Shown here piece by piece: positions 43,383-55,504 of a DNA stretch of 64,000 nt. Every line of letters starts with the position of its first letter. The first letter of the stretch is position 1. The notes under the pieces are model-generated. The model saw nothing but the letters and a program-made list of their open reading frames with translations, did not search any database and was not told the origin of the DNA. This stretch comes from Fennellomyces sp. T-0311 (Eukaryota; Mucoromycota; Mucoromycetes; Mucorales; Lichtheimiaceae). Location: NCBI GenBank assembly GCA_025266875.1, contig JALLLT010000068.1, positions 1 to 64,000 on the forward strand, read 5' to 3'. The position numbers and the translations under genes were made by a program.

Positions 43383-45556
43383 ACCCTCCCTTTAATCTAG
43401 TTGTATGAATCCTTGCGAAAACCAAAAGAAATGTAAATAGGTAAAAAAGAGCACCTTGGTGTTGCTACCTTTATCAAACATCTGTTCAAAGCATAATAAT
43501 AAAGCGGCAGGCAGATAACATACTTTTCGCTGCTCCTTCCAACAGCTGCGCAGATTAGTACTGAATCACCTTCGATTAATCATCCGTCATATCCCTTACC
43601 ACGGTATAACTCTCTAGACAAAACTTTTCAATCTTCATTGTATAGACCTACCGTAGTGATACCTACATGGTAGTACAAAACGTCAGTATTTTTGCCCTGG
43701 AGACATATGTTTTTTGGATTGCATTGGATCAAACCACATGCGACTATATTCATCATATTTTCTAGTCATAGCTGCTATACTTATGTCACACAGTTACCAC
43801 TGCAACAAAATTTTTGAGTGAATTTTGGTGAATAATTTTTCGAAGTGGTTAAACATAAGCTTTTTAACCACTTTTACTACCATTTTAGTATGTTTAACCA
43901 CTTCGAAAAATTATTCACCAAAAATTTTTTGCAGTGTACAAACCAGCCATGACAAAACGTTATGCGCAGCAGGTACCGGCGGTGCAGATATTCCAACACT
44001 GAGTAAGGTGTTTGGAGTTTGAATGTCTTACAAGAAAACGTTCTTAAAAAAAGCTCTAGATTGTACACACACTTGATGCAGCTCTTATATCAAATTACAC
44101 AGTAAAGTTACTACAAAATGAACAGCTTTGTAACGCTCACGATTGGAATAGCACATAGATAAGATGAGTTTTCACTTGATGCTGCTTACTTTTTAATAAT
44201 TCCATACGAAGATGCCTTATCTTTTTTTGCCATATCTCGGTCGCAATTTAGATTAGCAACACAAACTAACCTGCCCTGTATTGCTCCTACATGGGACAAT
44301 GCATTACACAAAACAAAACGTGCTGCTACTTGGATCAAATTTTATGCATCTCAGTAAAAGGTGAAAATCACACTTCGCCAAATAATCTTTTCTTGTGTTG
44401 TGATTTGAATAGCTGCTAACACCTCTGAGTTTGCCTCTGAATTCTATACAAAAAATGCTAATTCATTAAGGAAATCCAATCGCTGTACTAGTTTCTAGTC
44501 AACGAAAAAGGCTTTCAAGATGATTTTCCAAGGCACTAGCCTCGGTCCTTAATAACGCTAGAGACACAAATTCAGCGGTTCTATAAAGCGCGAGTTTTGG
44601 CCCATTTGACACAAAAATCAAAACACGCTGGTCAGGTTAGTACGTGTGTTCGAAGACACTTAATAGATTCCGTTGTCGGTTCAAAACGACGAACATAAAA
44701 AGTTAATATTTTGACCTGAATCAACTCTATATGATTAATGTACTCGCGAATTGGATTTGTCGACCTGGATAAACTTTTGAATAGCCGAATCAGCTTGAAG
44801 TTACTAAATTTCACCTTTTAGCCTAGATCTTTCCAAGTATATCCAAAAGACGGTCGGATACGAGTTCCCACACATTTTTTCATCTCCATTGGTACTCCTT
44901 TTCTAATTAATCAAGTCGCTTGAAGCATTACGTGAGCCAAAAAGCGTGATTACGGCTGGCATTTGCACATTGACGAAGATAAAATTTTCTCATAATCCGC
45001 TGTTCTAATTAGCTCTAAAAGCCATTGGATACAGCTTTACTTTTTCTACAAAATAATACGCTACTAATCAAGTAAGCCCAGCTGCTGGATGCGCTTAAAA
45101 TACAGCGCGCAAATAAATAACTACAATCGCTTTTGCAGACTTATCGAGCGATATGACAAACGACCGCACAATACAAAAAATGACCTCTTCTACATAGTAA
45201 AACTTGCATTACTCCAAAAAGTAAAACGGCAGTGTATGTAACTTATGATAGTACTGCAAATAATGAATATGCTTTACTTTAAACCAAGTACAGTGAATCC
45301 CCGCTTTCTCTTCCCATCACCCTCGCGTTTTTCCTAGGTCTAAGCATACTATCCGCTCGACTTTGAAATCTACTTCACCTCGCTTTTCCCTCACTCCCGC
45401 TTTTACTCGGTTTTTGACCCTCCATCAATTAAAGAAAAAATAGTGGTACCACGGCACAATTTAATACAAAGTTATATGCTAGCATACTATCGACATACAG
45501 CGCTGGTACATATCAGGCTCAGTTTGTGGAGCGTTTCAACACTGTCCTTGTTCCGG
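43383..45556. other. Gene-poor interval
   Basis: AT-rich, containing one MITE (43797-43936). A pyrimidine-rich stretch at about 45300-45425 has no ORF. No coding sequence is supported. Confidence 0.5.
43797..43936. mobile_element. 140-bp MITE with long inverted repeats
   Basis: The two halves are inverted copies: ggtgaataatttttcgaagt on the left pairs with acttcgaaaaattattcacc on the right. The pairing extends over about 30 bp through the gtggttaaacata segment toward the centre and to cactgcaa-type ends. A TA lies on each side (43795-43796, 43937-43938), although the left terminus carries an extra c and a short duplication. It has no ORF. It is probably a Tc1/mariner-derived MITE of a different family from the one at 28401. 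Confidence 0.85.
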
Positions 45557-45715
45557 TTAGGGACATACACATGTTAGTCCATTTCCATCTTCATCGGGGA
45601 TATTGATGCAACCCGTGGCTTCTTCAAATGGGGTACATTGACTACCAAGAGTTCCTGGGAAGGCTGAAGCAAGCAAGAGGGCCATGAAAGCAAAAAGAGC
45701 AATTGAGGAACGCAT
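45557..45715 (-). CDS. Small secreted cysteine peptide 1 (52 aa)
   Basis: An ATG at 45715 starts a 52-codon frame. It has a clear signal peptide (MRSSIALFAFMALLLASAFP) and a mature part starting around SQCTPFEEATGC and ending GLTCVCP before the stop. The four Cys follow CX8CX12CXC-P. A TATAAAAA box lies at 45770-45777, 55 bp before the start. A sister peptide with the same layout is at 47444. The product is presumably exported and oxidised. Function is unknown: antimicrobial, signalling or host-directed roles are all possible. The frame on the same DNA encoding a longer polypeptide (45574-45816) lacks these signs. Confidence 0.75.
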   Translation of the reverse strand: MRSSIALFAFMALLLASAFPGTLGSQCTPFEEATGCINIPDEDGNGLTCVCP

Positions 45716-47443
45716 GGTAGGAGAGTTTGGAGTGAGAAAAAAGTGGGCCTTAGGTTAACTAAATCTCCCTTTTTATACACAGAGTTAGCATATAGCCAAT
45801 ACGTAAACATATGCACAAGGACAATTTTTATGCCACACTATACATTGCGGAGTCTTCGGTTTTAAATATCATTTACTAAGCATCGATAGTTATCATAATC
45901 AAAACTTGTGCTTTCGATACTGCTGCTTCTCTTCGTAGTTGTACGTATATATATATATATATAATATTGTAACATCGAGATGTGGTTTGTACGAATGTAC
46001 GAACAAAAAGCTCGATGCGTATGTATCAGGGGTCTGAACGAAGCTGACGATCACCAACTCCTGATAACGATTTGCTTATGACCCTTTGAGCAATATACCA
46101 GTTCGGCTGATAGTAAAAGAATGCGATGGCTGCTTTTTTTAGGGGTCGTAAATGTATCAAAAAAAGTTAAAAGCTGGACTTTTACGCCAAAAAAAGGATG
46201 TTTTTTAGGGGGCAATGAAGAAAATGAAACATAGTTTGAAAATCTACGAGGTTGAATACGCTAGGCAATTTCGGTCTTTCGGTATACATGTCGACATGCC
46301 TTTGACCTTGGTTACGTGCATGGCTTTCTTTACATTTTTATGCAGGAGGAATACAGATCTTAAAAAGCTGGTTATCTAACTATACGCCTTGCAATTTGTC
46401 GCATACTGGTCATCATATAACGGATATAAATTCTGTATAACAATCAACAGGATTTATGAGCAAAGTAACGACTGTAAGATATCACACCATCACATGTTTT
46501 CTATGAGACATACTTTCTATTACATATTAGACAAGGGACGTTCCAATCCTTTATCTACTGATTATCTGTAAATAATTTCTCATCATCCAAAGGCTTATGT
46601 AGTTATTCATGGATATTTGTCTAATTAGAGGACAGAAGACCCTTACGCCTACAGAGGTGCCGCAAGTTGCTAGTCGCGTAAAGCATTAAGCACTTTTATA
46701 AACTCTCGAAAGACGGTCGAGCAAAAGGTTGGTGCTGCCTTGGCCAACTTTGTTCCCTACTGATTTGTGGCGCCAATAAAGTCTATAATATAATACGTAA
46801 GCACGTATTTGAAGAAACAAATATATTATGAGTTAGTAAATAGGTATGGAAAAGACAACGAGTCTCAGGATAGTACTTATTTATTTCACATAATCCTTCT
46901 TTTCTTTTTATAATATGGCTTTTTTCAATAATGTCCATACCACATCGGTTTCGGCATATGCATACGAATTCAGGTAGGGGCGTTTTTTGTCGCTGTTACG
47001 CCAACTTTTCATGTACAACGAAGCTCCGTTTTCTGCACTCTCACCCTTTTGCATTTAGTTCATATCCAATCCGCTCAATACTTATGCTAATTCACCTCCG
47101 GCTTTTGCATACCCTCAGTCTCCCGGATTTTCTAAAAATTTGCCGTGCGAAAGCGGGGTTCCACTACATGATTGAAGTTATAGATGTGCTACGGAATGTT
47201 ATCCAATGCTACAGCTATGTTCATGTCATGAATACAGTAATAATATATCTAGACAAACCTTGTGACTTATGAAGCGCTAGGAAGTTCACTAAGGATTATG
47301 TACCTTTTATATAAATGCATACTATTATGTGGCCCCTGTTCCGCCACTCTGGACAAGCTTACTAGTACTTAAAAGGATGGAATCTTGGCTGATGAAAAAC
47401 TTTCTTCTTTCTCCATCCAAGGCTTCTCCTACGTATATATTCC
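45716..47443. other. Region between the two secreted-peptide genes
   Basis: AT-rich, with a short (ta)n run at 45948-45964. The frames at 46389-46571 and 46931-47272 show no domain or signal and are not called. The 5' sides of both peptide genes face into this interval. Confidence 0.45.
45948..45964. repeat. (TA)n microsatellite
   Basis: A short alternating ta run in the intergenic region. Confidence 0.7.
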
Positions 47444-47605
47444 ATGCGTTTCTCAATTGCTTTCCTTGCTTCCATGACCCTTCTGCTTTCTGCTACTGCG
47501 TACGCTGAAATATCTCACGGTGGCGCATGTACTTCCCAAGAAGAACTTCAAGGATGCCTCACTAATATTAACGAAAACAATCAGCTTGAATGCGGGTGCC
47601 CATAA
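47444..47605 (+). CDS. Small secreted cysteine peptide 2 (53 aa)
   Basis: An ATG at 47444 opens a 53-codon frame starting with the signal peptide MRFSIAFLASMTLLLSATAYA. It continues GGACTSQEELQGCL and ends QLECGCP. The Cys pattern CX8CX11CXC-P, the CXC-P end and the MR.SIA start match the peptide at 45557-45715, so the two are paralogues in divergent orientation. Upstream, tacttaaaagg at about 47366-47376 is a poor TATA candidate and a pyrimidine-rich leader follows. Confidence 0.72.
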   Translation: MRFSIAFLASMTLLLSATAYAEISHGGACTSQEELQGCLTNINENNQLECGCP

Positions 47606-47907
47606 TGTACTTTATTACTGTGGAGCTTTTAGACAGTATTAGTGTATAACTGTTTGCTACATTTATAGCTTTGTTTGGAGCAAACAATAGATCCATGTAT
47701 AATTACCGTCTTTATACCAAAAAACGTAATAATCAAACAATATACAGTACAGGAATAGTTATGTCAAAAGCAATTTTGAATTATCGCTCATTTCTTAGTA
47801 AAATACACTTGGAATAGCTCCATACCGTCCAAGCTACAACTCTCGAGTCTAAGTTTCCAATGTTTTCCATCGTGGGTTTCCTTGCCTTGGTTAACCAACT
47901 CTACCAT

Positions 47908-49841
47908 TTAGTCGTACGTAAACGGATTTCCATTCTCTTCAACTTTGATGTGATGCTCGAATGACACTGAGGTCAGCCTTGGGCTTGTATAAAACAAGTG
48001 TTGTAATCCGTCTTTACAAATACGAGTCGTCTCCTCATCGTACATCGTCACTTGAGTTGAAAATTTAGTCAGCAACGGCAATTCAGCCAAAGCCTTAAGC
48101 ACAGCCAAAGGTAATCGACTAGCATTGTGAAGCGTTAGCGAAGTAATGGCTCTTTCGCCTAACTCCTCAATGAACTCCCTCAATTCTTGGTCTTGTAAAT
48201 CAGAGGCGAGATGTATATCAAAAGTTTTGAGCGTTGGTATGGCAGCAATAGCCATTAGTGCACGGTATCCAAGCACAGACACATTTGCGAATCGTATCCT
48301 TTCAAGCTTCGAGCTGCCAACCAAGTAATTGAAAAAGTTTGCAACCATCGCTTTCTTTTCTGGAGAATACGCATTCACATGTGGGTAACCGAATAGTGAT
48401 AGGTACTTCAGTTGTTTCAAACCAGTAAGTTCGGTAGGTATTGAAAATTCACCAGACACGAATATATCCAGCGTTTCTAAAGCAGGACTTCGATCGATCA
48501 CCAGAAAGAGCGAGAATTCATTATGAGAAAGCGTAGACGTTTTCCAGCGCAGGGTACGTAGCTGATGCATGGTATTCAAGGGCTGTCTTACAGGTTGATG
48601 AACACAACGCGCTGGTCAAGTCAAGTGTTTCTAGGGCGGGACAATGATTCAGTCGAATTATGAGCGAAGCAATGGCACAATAGTGGTCTTTGAGGGCAAT
48701 AGTATGCAGCTTTGGTAGCACAAGCGATTCAAGCACTGGAGGCCATGAAGGCATGCTGTCATCATTGTCGTGAATACAAAGGAACTCCAGTGTTTGGTGA
48801 TTTCGTGATAAGTGATGGGCTATTTGATCTAGTCCATAGCGCGCAGTTACGTTGAAATAGCAAAGGCCAACATCAGTACTGACGTAGATACATGGATCGT
48901 CGTTGAAGTCATCAAGCCGGTTATAACAAAAGCTGGTGACGAGGAAGTTGACTTTGGGACACCAGGATAAAATCGCACTGGGATCAATTGAAAGCGAAAC
49001 GTCAGGATGGATGATATCGGAGCGGTGCAACCATGGATTCTTGCTTGCACCAATAAAGGAGCGTAATTCCGGGCACATTCTCAATATACGTTCCATCTGC
49101 TTCTTATTCATGCAAGCATCCAGTGTCAAGTGTGTGATTTTTGTAACTTTATCGACCGGTGCTTCCGCCAAGAATGTGTCGCTGCAGTTCAAGAGGAAGT
49201 CGCAGCCTTGGCAAGCAAATTGATTCAAATCGGGACACGCATCGAAAAAATACATTGGGAGAGCGTTGAAATGGCACTCTGCCAGTCTCAAGTGAGTCAA
49301 GCGTGGCGCCAGCTGTCGTAGCAAGTTGACGAGCGTATTCTCGTTGACAATGACCCAGAGTATTAATTCTAATCGCATATAATTAGGAATAACTAACTAC
49401 TAGTCATTGACTTACCAAGGCACTGTATGTCAGTGCATCCGCAGCCAAGAAGCTGCTCCATCAAGGTCAACAAGTTTTCTTCCCCGTATTGGCCTCTGAA
49501 AGTTACACTCCTGACGTGGCTGCCTAAACATTTTTCACGACGCTTGTGCCCCTAGTTATGTCGCGTGTGTCGAGATGTAGGTGTTGCCACGTATGCTGCG
49601 CGTACTGTGGAATTGAGCGGTACCAATCGCGACAGACCGCCATGCAGGTGAGACAGGCAAACTGATCCAGGTAGAAAAAGACCTCGATCACAATGTCATT
49701 AGACAATGCAGACATGAATCCGAGCTGACTGCTAGGTGTATTATTAGAATCATAAGCCATTGCGGTGTTGCTGATTGTGATAATGTTTTGAGTCAAGCCT
49801 GTCTGGTACAACGGCCGAAACTTTAGTATTGTCGCAAACAT
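47908..49841 (-). pseudogene. F-box/leucine-rich-repeat protein gene with frame disruptions
   Basis: The first part (49841-49530) carries an F-box, LSNDIVIEVFFYLDQFACLT, followed by CRDWYRSIPQYAQHTW. Coding then continues in another frame (LGSHVRSVTFRGQYGEENLL) to a GTAAGT donor near 49416. Next is an LRR-rich frame (49378-48521: LRQLAPRLTHLRLAECHF, ALETLDLTS), which passes to a third frame (48579-47908: HQLRTLRWKTS, LKQLKYLSLFGYPHV). Two frame changes are not explained by introns of normal size. It is either a recently decayed substrate adaptor of SCF ubiquitin ligases or affected by assembly errors. F-box/LRR genes of this kind are common in Mucorales. Confidence 0.72.
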
Positions 49842-50421
49842 GTTGTTACACAGGCGATGGAGTTGGTTCCTTTACGCAGGACGCAACCTTCTGTACTTCA
49901 TATCTGTCATTAGTCGTGTATATACAACCTTCATAACAGTAAACGATAACTGATTAATATCGCTAAACAGGATGATACTACAATTTTCATGACTATATAT
50001 AATGCGGTTTCAGTGCTCCAAATCGTTTGCAAGGGTGGAAATATACTTACAAAGACACTTTTCGATAATTTTAGGACATACGTAAAGAGTTACATAGGAA
50101 ACAATATCCAATATTTATATTAACGTCCTTGGGTATATCTTTTATAAAGTTCTTTGAGTACGACGGCTCACATTGAACGCCTCTCGTCCACACGGTTTTT
50201 GGGTTAATGCAGCTAATAGATTAATATCTCTACACTCGATAGAAGGCAGTCATATCGGCTAGACTTATAGTACCTGTTGTCATAGTGATTCTTCTACCGA
50301 AAATTTTAATGAAAGAGCATCGAGTTGCATAACGTCGGACGCTGACTCCAAATCGGTAAACTGAGCCACCAAAAATTTACTGGAACTCAAGCTCGTTCTC
50401 TTTATCCTCGATTCTTTCACC
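49842..50421. other. Divergent intergenic region
   Basis: Shared 5' space of the F-box gene (minus) and ENP2 (plus), AT-rich. No further feature is seen. Confidence 0.45.
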
Positions 50422-52678
50422 ATGGTGTTGCCCGTAACTAACGCCAACAACGTCAAAGTCTACACGGTTTCGGGCGGTCTCGGATCCCGATCCATTCCGG
50501 ATTGGATTGTACGCAAGAACCGAAAGCAATTGCGAAAGGATCTTGGTCAGTTTGTTATGACGATAGATCTGGGGCCACAACTAAACATTTTTTTTTCAAC
50601 TGTAGAATTTCGTAGCCGCATCGAGCTTATTCAAGATTTTGAGTTTCCTGAAGCATCGAACCGTATCAAGGTCACTCGAGACGGCAACTATGCTATTGGC
50701 ACCGGCACCTACAAGCCCCAAATGCGTGTTTTCGACTTTGCCGAAGTCTCCATGAAGTTTGAACGCCACTGCGATTTCGAGAACGTCAATTTTGTGGTGA
50801 GTAACGCACCTTCATAAGAGGAAAAGGACACAATGGCTAACAAAGGTGGGAAATGACAGATCTTGTCGGACGATTGGACAAAGACGGTTCATTTGCAGAA
50901 CGATCGATGGATTGAGTTCCACACCCAAGGCGGCATTCATTACAGAACTCGTATTCCAAAGTATGGTCGCGATCTAGACTATCATTACCCTTCGTGCGAT
51001 CTGCTCGTAGGCGCCTCAACAAACGAAGTGTACCGTCTCAACCTCGATCAGGGCCGCTTTTCAAACTCGATCCAGACAGACGCCACTGAAGGCGTCAACT
51101 GTGTTGAGATCAACCCGGCACATCAGCTGTTTGGTTTTGGCACAGGTAACGGTACAGTTGAAATGTGGGATCCACGGTCGCGTGCACGTGTTGGCCTGTT
51201 GACGGATCTCCCTGTTCCCGCCACGTTTGGTCAAGAAGGACCACTTCAAGTATCAGCGCTCAAGTTCCGCAACGATGGCCTGACCATGGCTGTGGGCACA
51301 ACCACAGGTCATACGCTGTTGTACGATATGCGTACAAGCGTACCATATCTCGTCAAGGATCACCAGTACGGTTTGCCTATCAAGTCGCTCAACTTCCACG
51401 AAGGTGGTGATGCCAGCCGCATGGTTGTGTCGGATAACAAGATCATCAAACTGTGGGATCGTCAGACGGGCAAGCATTTCACTTCGATTGAACCCGAGAC
51501 GGATATCAACGATGTGTGCTTGGTGGAGAACAGCGGACTGTTGTTTACGGCGCAGGAGGGTATTCAGATGGGTGCTTACTATATTCCCCAGCTGGGCCCT
51601 GCTCCTCGTTGGGCTTCGTTCTTGGACAACATCACCGAAGAGATGGAGGAGAATCCCAACCAGGATGTGTACGACCAATACAAGTTTGTCACCCGCAAGG
51701 AGCTTACTGCGCTTAATCTGGATCACCTCATGGGCACCAGCGTGCTCAAGGCCTACATGCACGGTTTCTTCATCAACCTGCACTTGTACGAGAAGGCACG
51801 TCTCATTGCCAACCCATTCGCATACGAAGACTACAAGGCTCGCACTGTTCGCGAGAAGCTGGAGAAGGAGCGCGAGTCGCGTATCCGTGTCAACAAGAAG
51901 CTGCCTGCAGTTAACAAGAATATGGCCAAGAAGATCATGGAAGACAAGAAGCAGAAGAGTGCAGAAGTGCTTACGGATGACCGTTTCAAGGATCTGTTTA
52001 GCAATCCTGACTTCCAGGTGGATGAAGAATCCAAGGAATACCAACTCTTGCACCCAGCAAAGATGGTAAGTTTATATACACGTTATCTATTCGACATATA
52101 TTAACAGGTGGTTTCAACAGCAAAAGAGACGTGCTGAAGGATCAGATGACGAAGAGTCAGAGGAAGAAGAAGAACAGGTTGAAGAGGAGGAGGATGACTC
52201 GGATCGCAACTCACTTATCGACAGCGAAAGTGGAGGAGACAGCGACAGTGAAGATGATCTTATCTCCAAGATTCGCAAGGAACGTGGCTTGCATATTCGC
52301 GAAAGAAAAATCGCACGCACATCTATTCGTACAGACACGGCACGAAACGTCGACGGTAAAAAGCGCGCTCCAGAGATGCGAATGGGCTCAGAAGGTGGCA
52401 GAATGTCCAGCAAGAACGAGAGCAAAAAGTCGTTTGGCGCGCGTGTTGCTTCAGAAGACCGACGGAAAGACCAGGGACACCGTGTATCACGGACAGCCAT
52501 GGGTGGTATGGAAATGTCATTCACACCCCAAGGTCGTCGAGGTGGTCGCGGCGGTCGCGGTGGCAGCAGCCGTGGCGGCGCCGGTGGTCGTGGAGGCAGT
52601 CGTGGAGGCTTCGGTGGTGGTCGTGGTGGAGGTCGCGGCGGCGGTCGTGGACGTGGCCGTGGACGCGGGCGTCCTTAA
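50422..52678 (+). CDS. Nucleolar protein ENP2/NOL10 (small-subunit ribosome biogenesis)
   Basis: Four exons (50422-50545, 50606-50796, 50860-52065, 52121-52678) encode 692 aa, near yeast Enp2. It opens VYTVSGGLGSRSIPDWIVRK and continues with WD40-like blades: KVTRDGNYAIGTGTYKPQMR, LSDDWTKTVHLQNDRWIEFH, GRDLDYHYPSCDLLVGAST and HQLFGFGTGNGTVEMWDPRS. It then has the NUC153 region (ADVLTDDRFKDLF-type: AEVLTDDRFKDLFSNPDFQV) and an acidic stretch. The last about 45 residues are an RGG-box tail (repeated RGGRGG), longer than typical. Enp2 is part of the U3/SSU processome in the nucleolus. Confidence 0.95.
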
Positions 52679-53496
52679 GTTTCTTTTTCAATGTAGCATC
52701 ATTTTCCATCTCTTTCGCATTGTGTTTATACCATTCTACTTTTTTTTTTCTTGCGCATAGCTTTTTTAATTCGCTTTTGACAACCAAAAACAAACTCTCT
52801 TTTCTCTTTCCGCTTTTCATTTTTCAATGCAATCAAAAGTACGTGCCAGACTTCTTTCTGAAAAAGAAACAATTGCAGTACTCAGTTTTCATACCTAGCT
52901 CGATGGAATCGAAGCAGTTACGAATCCTGAGCAGTGGCCACTAGTTCGCCAAGTGTATCTTGATCTTGTGCTTGGTATATTTGCTTTTTTCCGTATGTAC
53001 GATAAACAAAGGTTGACTTCTTTGGGAAAAAATCAGCGAAAAAATGGAAAACTGTGGAAACGGTACCTGTTGCTACGTTACAAACCACATTGATCATCGC
53101 CCAGCAACCTAACACGTCGGTAAGGCATAGCAACGTATTGTTATCATCAATATCTGCTAACGCTCTTGTGTGAGTAAAGGCAGATCAGCATTTGGTGATC
53201 TTTCCAATTCTTCAGGATACAGCATTATCCACAGCACGGTATTCTAGAAGTCTACAAAGAAGTCCTCTGCCGTACTGATACTTTACATGTAGAATTTCTG
53301 ATCTGTTCCAGACACTTGCGGCTGCAGATCTTACCAACGACGGCAAAGAATTAAGGTAACTAGATCCCTTCACATAGTCTATGCTCAAAATGACTCACAC
53401 AATACAGTAAAATTACACTCGCCATCCTCTCACCCGATTCCAGCATTGTCTATTATCACATTTACAAAGGCTTTAATATTAAAAATAAATAACAAG
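52679..53496. other. Intergenic
   Basis: A T-rich 3' flank of ENP2 and non-coding sequence up to the convergent membrane-protein gene. Nothing is recognised. Confidence 0.45.
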
Positions 53497-54234
53497 CTAA
53501 AGCAACCGGCCTGTTCGCCTGACAGTTTTAACCAATGCGATACCGCTCACCAAGAACACTAGACTATCCAGGGACCCGACTTCCTGCAACGCCCGGATCG
53601 AGTACTTGGAATTCCAATAGGCACTTGCATGAGCCCACGTTTGGCCTACAGATGCCAGCGTAAGGACCAATAGGGCCGATCTTTCTGTATTCACTCGACG
53701 TTCCTTGAGTGCCAACGCCGCCAATAGGCCGAGTGCTGCATGCATCGCACCAATTGCTCGGAGTGCGTCGGTCGCAAGGTTAGCTGCGGCCAGCACAGGT
53801 TTATGTTGCTCTTGCTTGATCACTGGCACCTTAATGTAACGATTGACGATCTGCCATGGCTGCGCAATAAGCGACCGAGCAGCGGCAAGGTGGTAAATAA
53901 CGTTCAACAGCAATGGGAGATTATTGTCTTTGAACACAAAGTTGGCCACTCGGCCCAGAACGGAGCGAATGCCGCTCAAAATAAATGACAATCGAGAATG
54001 ATGCGTGATGGGTTGTGGTGGTGTGAGTGGTTCAGTGACGTCTTCGTCTTTGGGTGGTGGAGGGTAGGGTACTTCTTGTTGCTCTGCTTCAACAACGCCA
54101 ATGAGGGACCGTGGTGAAGGTGGCGAGGGCAACGAAGGAATGCTACTACCTGGCTCGCTGCTGCTGTTATGCAAGCTGTCCGTCAGATTGCGCGAGACAA
54201 TGGACGCCGTTGACATGTCGAGTGAATCAGACAT
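53497..54234 (-). CDS. Predicted multi-pass membrane protein of unknown function (245 aa)
   Basis: A single exon from the ATG at 54234. Residues 1-75 are Ser/Pro-rich and presumably cytosolic (PSLPSPPSPRSLIGVVEAEQ, PYPPPPKDED). From about residue 115 on there are several hydrophobic segments, including LLLNVIYHLAAARSLI, ALRAIGAMHAALGLLAALAL, SALLVLTLASVGQTWAHASA and SLDSLVFLVSGIALV. The general plan recalls small fungal ER or peroxisomal membrane proteins, but I cannot name a family. A plus-strand frame over the same DNA (54101-54370) has no such structure. Confidence 0.7.
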   Translation of the reverse strand: MSDSLDMSTASIVSRNLTDSLHNSSSEPGSSIPSLPSPPSPRSLIGVVEAEQQEVPYPPPPKDEDVTEPLTPPQPITHHSRLSFILSGIRSVLGRVANFVFKDNNLPLLLNVIYHLAAARSLIAQPWQIVNRYIKVPVIKQEQHKPVLAAANLATDALRAIGAMHAALGLLAALALKERRVNTERSALLVLTLASVGQTWAHASAYWNSKYSIRALQEVGSLDSLVFLVSGIALVKTVRRTGRLL

Positions 54235-54707
54235 GGTGTGTTGCAGTGGTATTGTTGAACAAGGACTCTTTCGACTTAAATTTCACATGGGGCGTTTTTG
54301 CTTTGTCAAGTCGGGAAAAGGAAAGTTTGCATTACGGCCTTATTCATCGCCTATCCTCCTAGTATGGTGACACTTTAACTTTTTTGCAGTACCGTCGCAT
54401 ACCCATCCTTTACCTGCATCAGTGTATAAAATATTATTCCTTAATACAAACAAATGTGTTTTACAAGCGTTATTCATCGCTATTCATCGTTAGTAATCCT
54501 TGTCGATATATAAGCAAACAGCCAATGAGCATGGATTGTAAGTTCTGTATACGTTCATGGTAGATACTGGTTTGCATACAATATAGAGCAGAGCAGTCCA
54601 TATGTGAGACAAGTGATGAATTGCTCTACAAGCTATAAAAAGAAAGCCTTATCCTTTTGCATAAAATTTGCCTCTTCCTGCGCTCTCCGCAATAACTGCT
54701 GTTGTCA
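54235..54707. other. Intergenic with array promoter
   Basis: Contains a TATA-like box at 54634-54641 upstream of the first array gene. The gatgaattgctctacaagct stretch just before it is echoed upstream of the member at 59768. The word ttattcatcgc occurs twice near 54340-54480 without further structure. Confidence 0.45.
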
Positions 54708-55504
54708 ATGGGATCTGCTCAAAGCAACGCCAAATATCCTGGGATAACCTACTGTGGCAATCTCGCAGAGTACAGAAAAACCCGCATCCAGACAGTTTAA
54801 GTTTGCTATTTCTATTCGAGGATTCTTTGGATGCCCTTTCTCCCGAAGAAGCTACCAAGTTCCTGACGCAAAAGTGCGGCGATAGCACTTTCGACGGAAT
54901 GCGCATATTGCATACAAGCCAAGTCACAAAGAACGGCAAAAAACGATATACGGCTGTTGTCGAAGCACACTTTTTACGAGCTACTGATCGGCAAAAGGTG
55001 CTTAGGGAAAACTTACGAGCAACCAGCAACAAAAGCGATGAAAAAGGTTTCAGTAAGCTGCGCCCAAACGCACCCTTAGTGGTATCAAAAGCCATGCCCT
55101 ATGTCCATTTGAAGCCTTCTCTTTCAGTGTACACCTTCGATGGATTACCGCTGGGATCTTACTGGGAAAAGTACAATGTAGTCAAGAAAACGGTGATTAA
55201 CGTGCTTTTCCGCAAAGAAAAATGCCCAAGCGTAACTATGGATGACATTGAGGACATGCACTTTGTTGATATTGCCCAAGGAAAATCAGATGGCAAGCAC
55301 TTTGATGGTTCTGTTACCATCATTCTCAAGGATATCGTCTATCTAAATCAGAAGGAACTGCAATTTGAGGAGTATGGTAAAACCTTCACAGTTTCAAAGC
55401 ACGGTGTTCATTTTTTGTATTGCAGCAACTGTATTCGACTTGACTGGCACTCTGAAGATGAATGTCCTTTTCCCTCTCAGCGAAAAAGATTACAATACCA
55501 CTAG
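54708..55504 (+). pseudogene. Zinc-knuckle orphan family, member 2 (subgroup B, N-terminal frameshift)
   Basis: From the ATG at 54708 the frame reads YPGITYCGNLAEYRKT, matching YPGIQYCDVVEGWRKS of the 59768 copy, then stops. A shift of one base within the A run near 54777 leads into the long frame NPHPDSLSLLFLFEDS, which is open to 55504. Downstream it has the subgroup B signatures VEAHFLRATDRQKVL, SVYTFDGLPLGSYWEKYNVV, HFVDIAQGKSDGKHFDGSV and the zinc-knuckle-like CSNCIRLDWHSEDEC. It is intronless. The short N-terminal break could be a true mutation or a sequencing error. The long frame lacks an ATG near its start. Confidence 0.72.

Noticed and set aside
45574..45816. 80-codon minus-strand ORF over the first secreted-peptide gene
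   Set aside because: It starts upstream of the TATA box and has no signal-peptide-plus-cysteine pattern, while the alternative frame has promoter, signal peptide and a paralogue.
48590..48600. GTAAGACAG as a tiny intron in the F-box/LRR gene
   Set aside because: Nine bases is far below any spliceosomal intron size; a frameshift is the simpler explanation.
52131..52760. 209-codon ORF over the ENP2 last exon
   Set aside because: It is a shadow frame of the acidic and RGG-coding sequence; the ENP2 frame matches the family.
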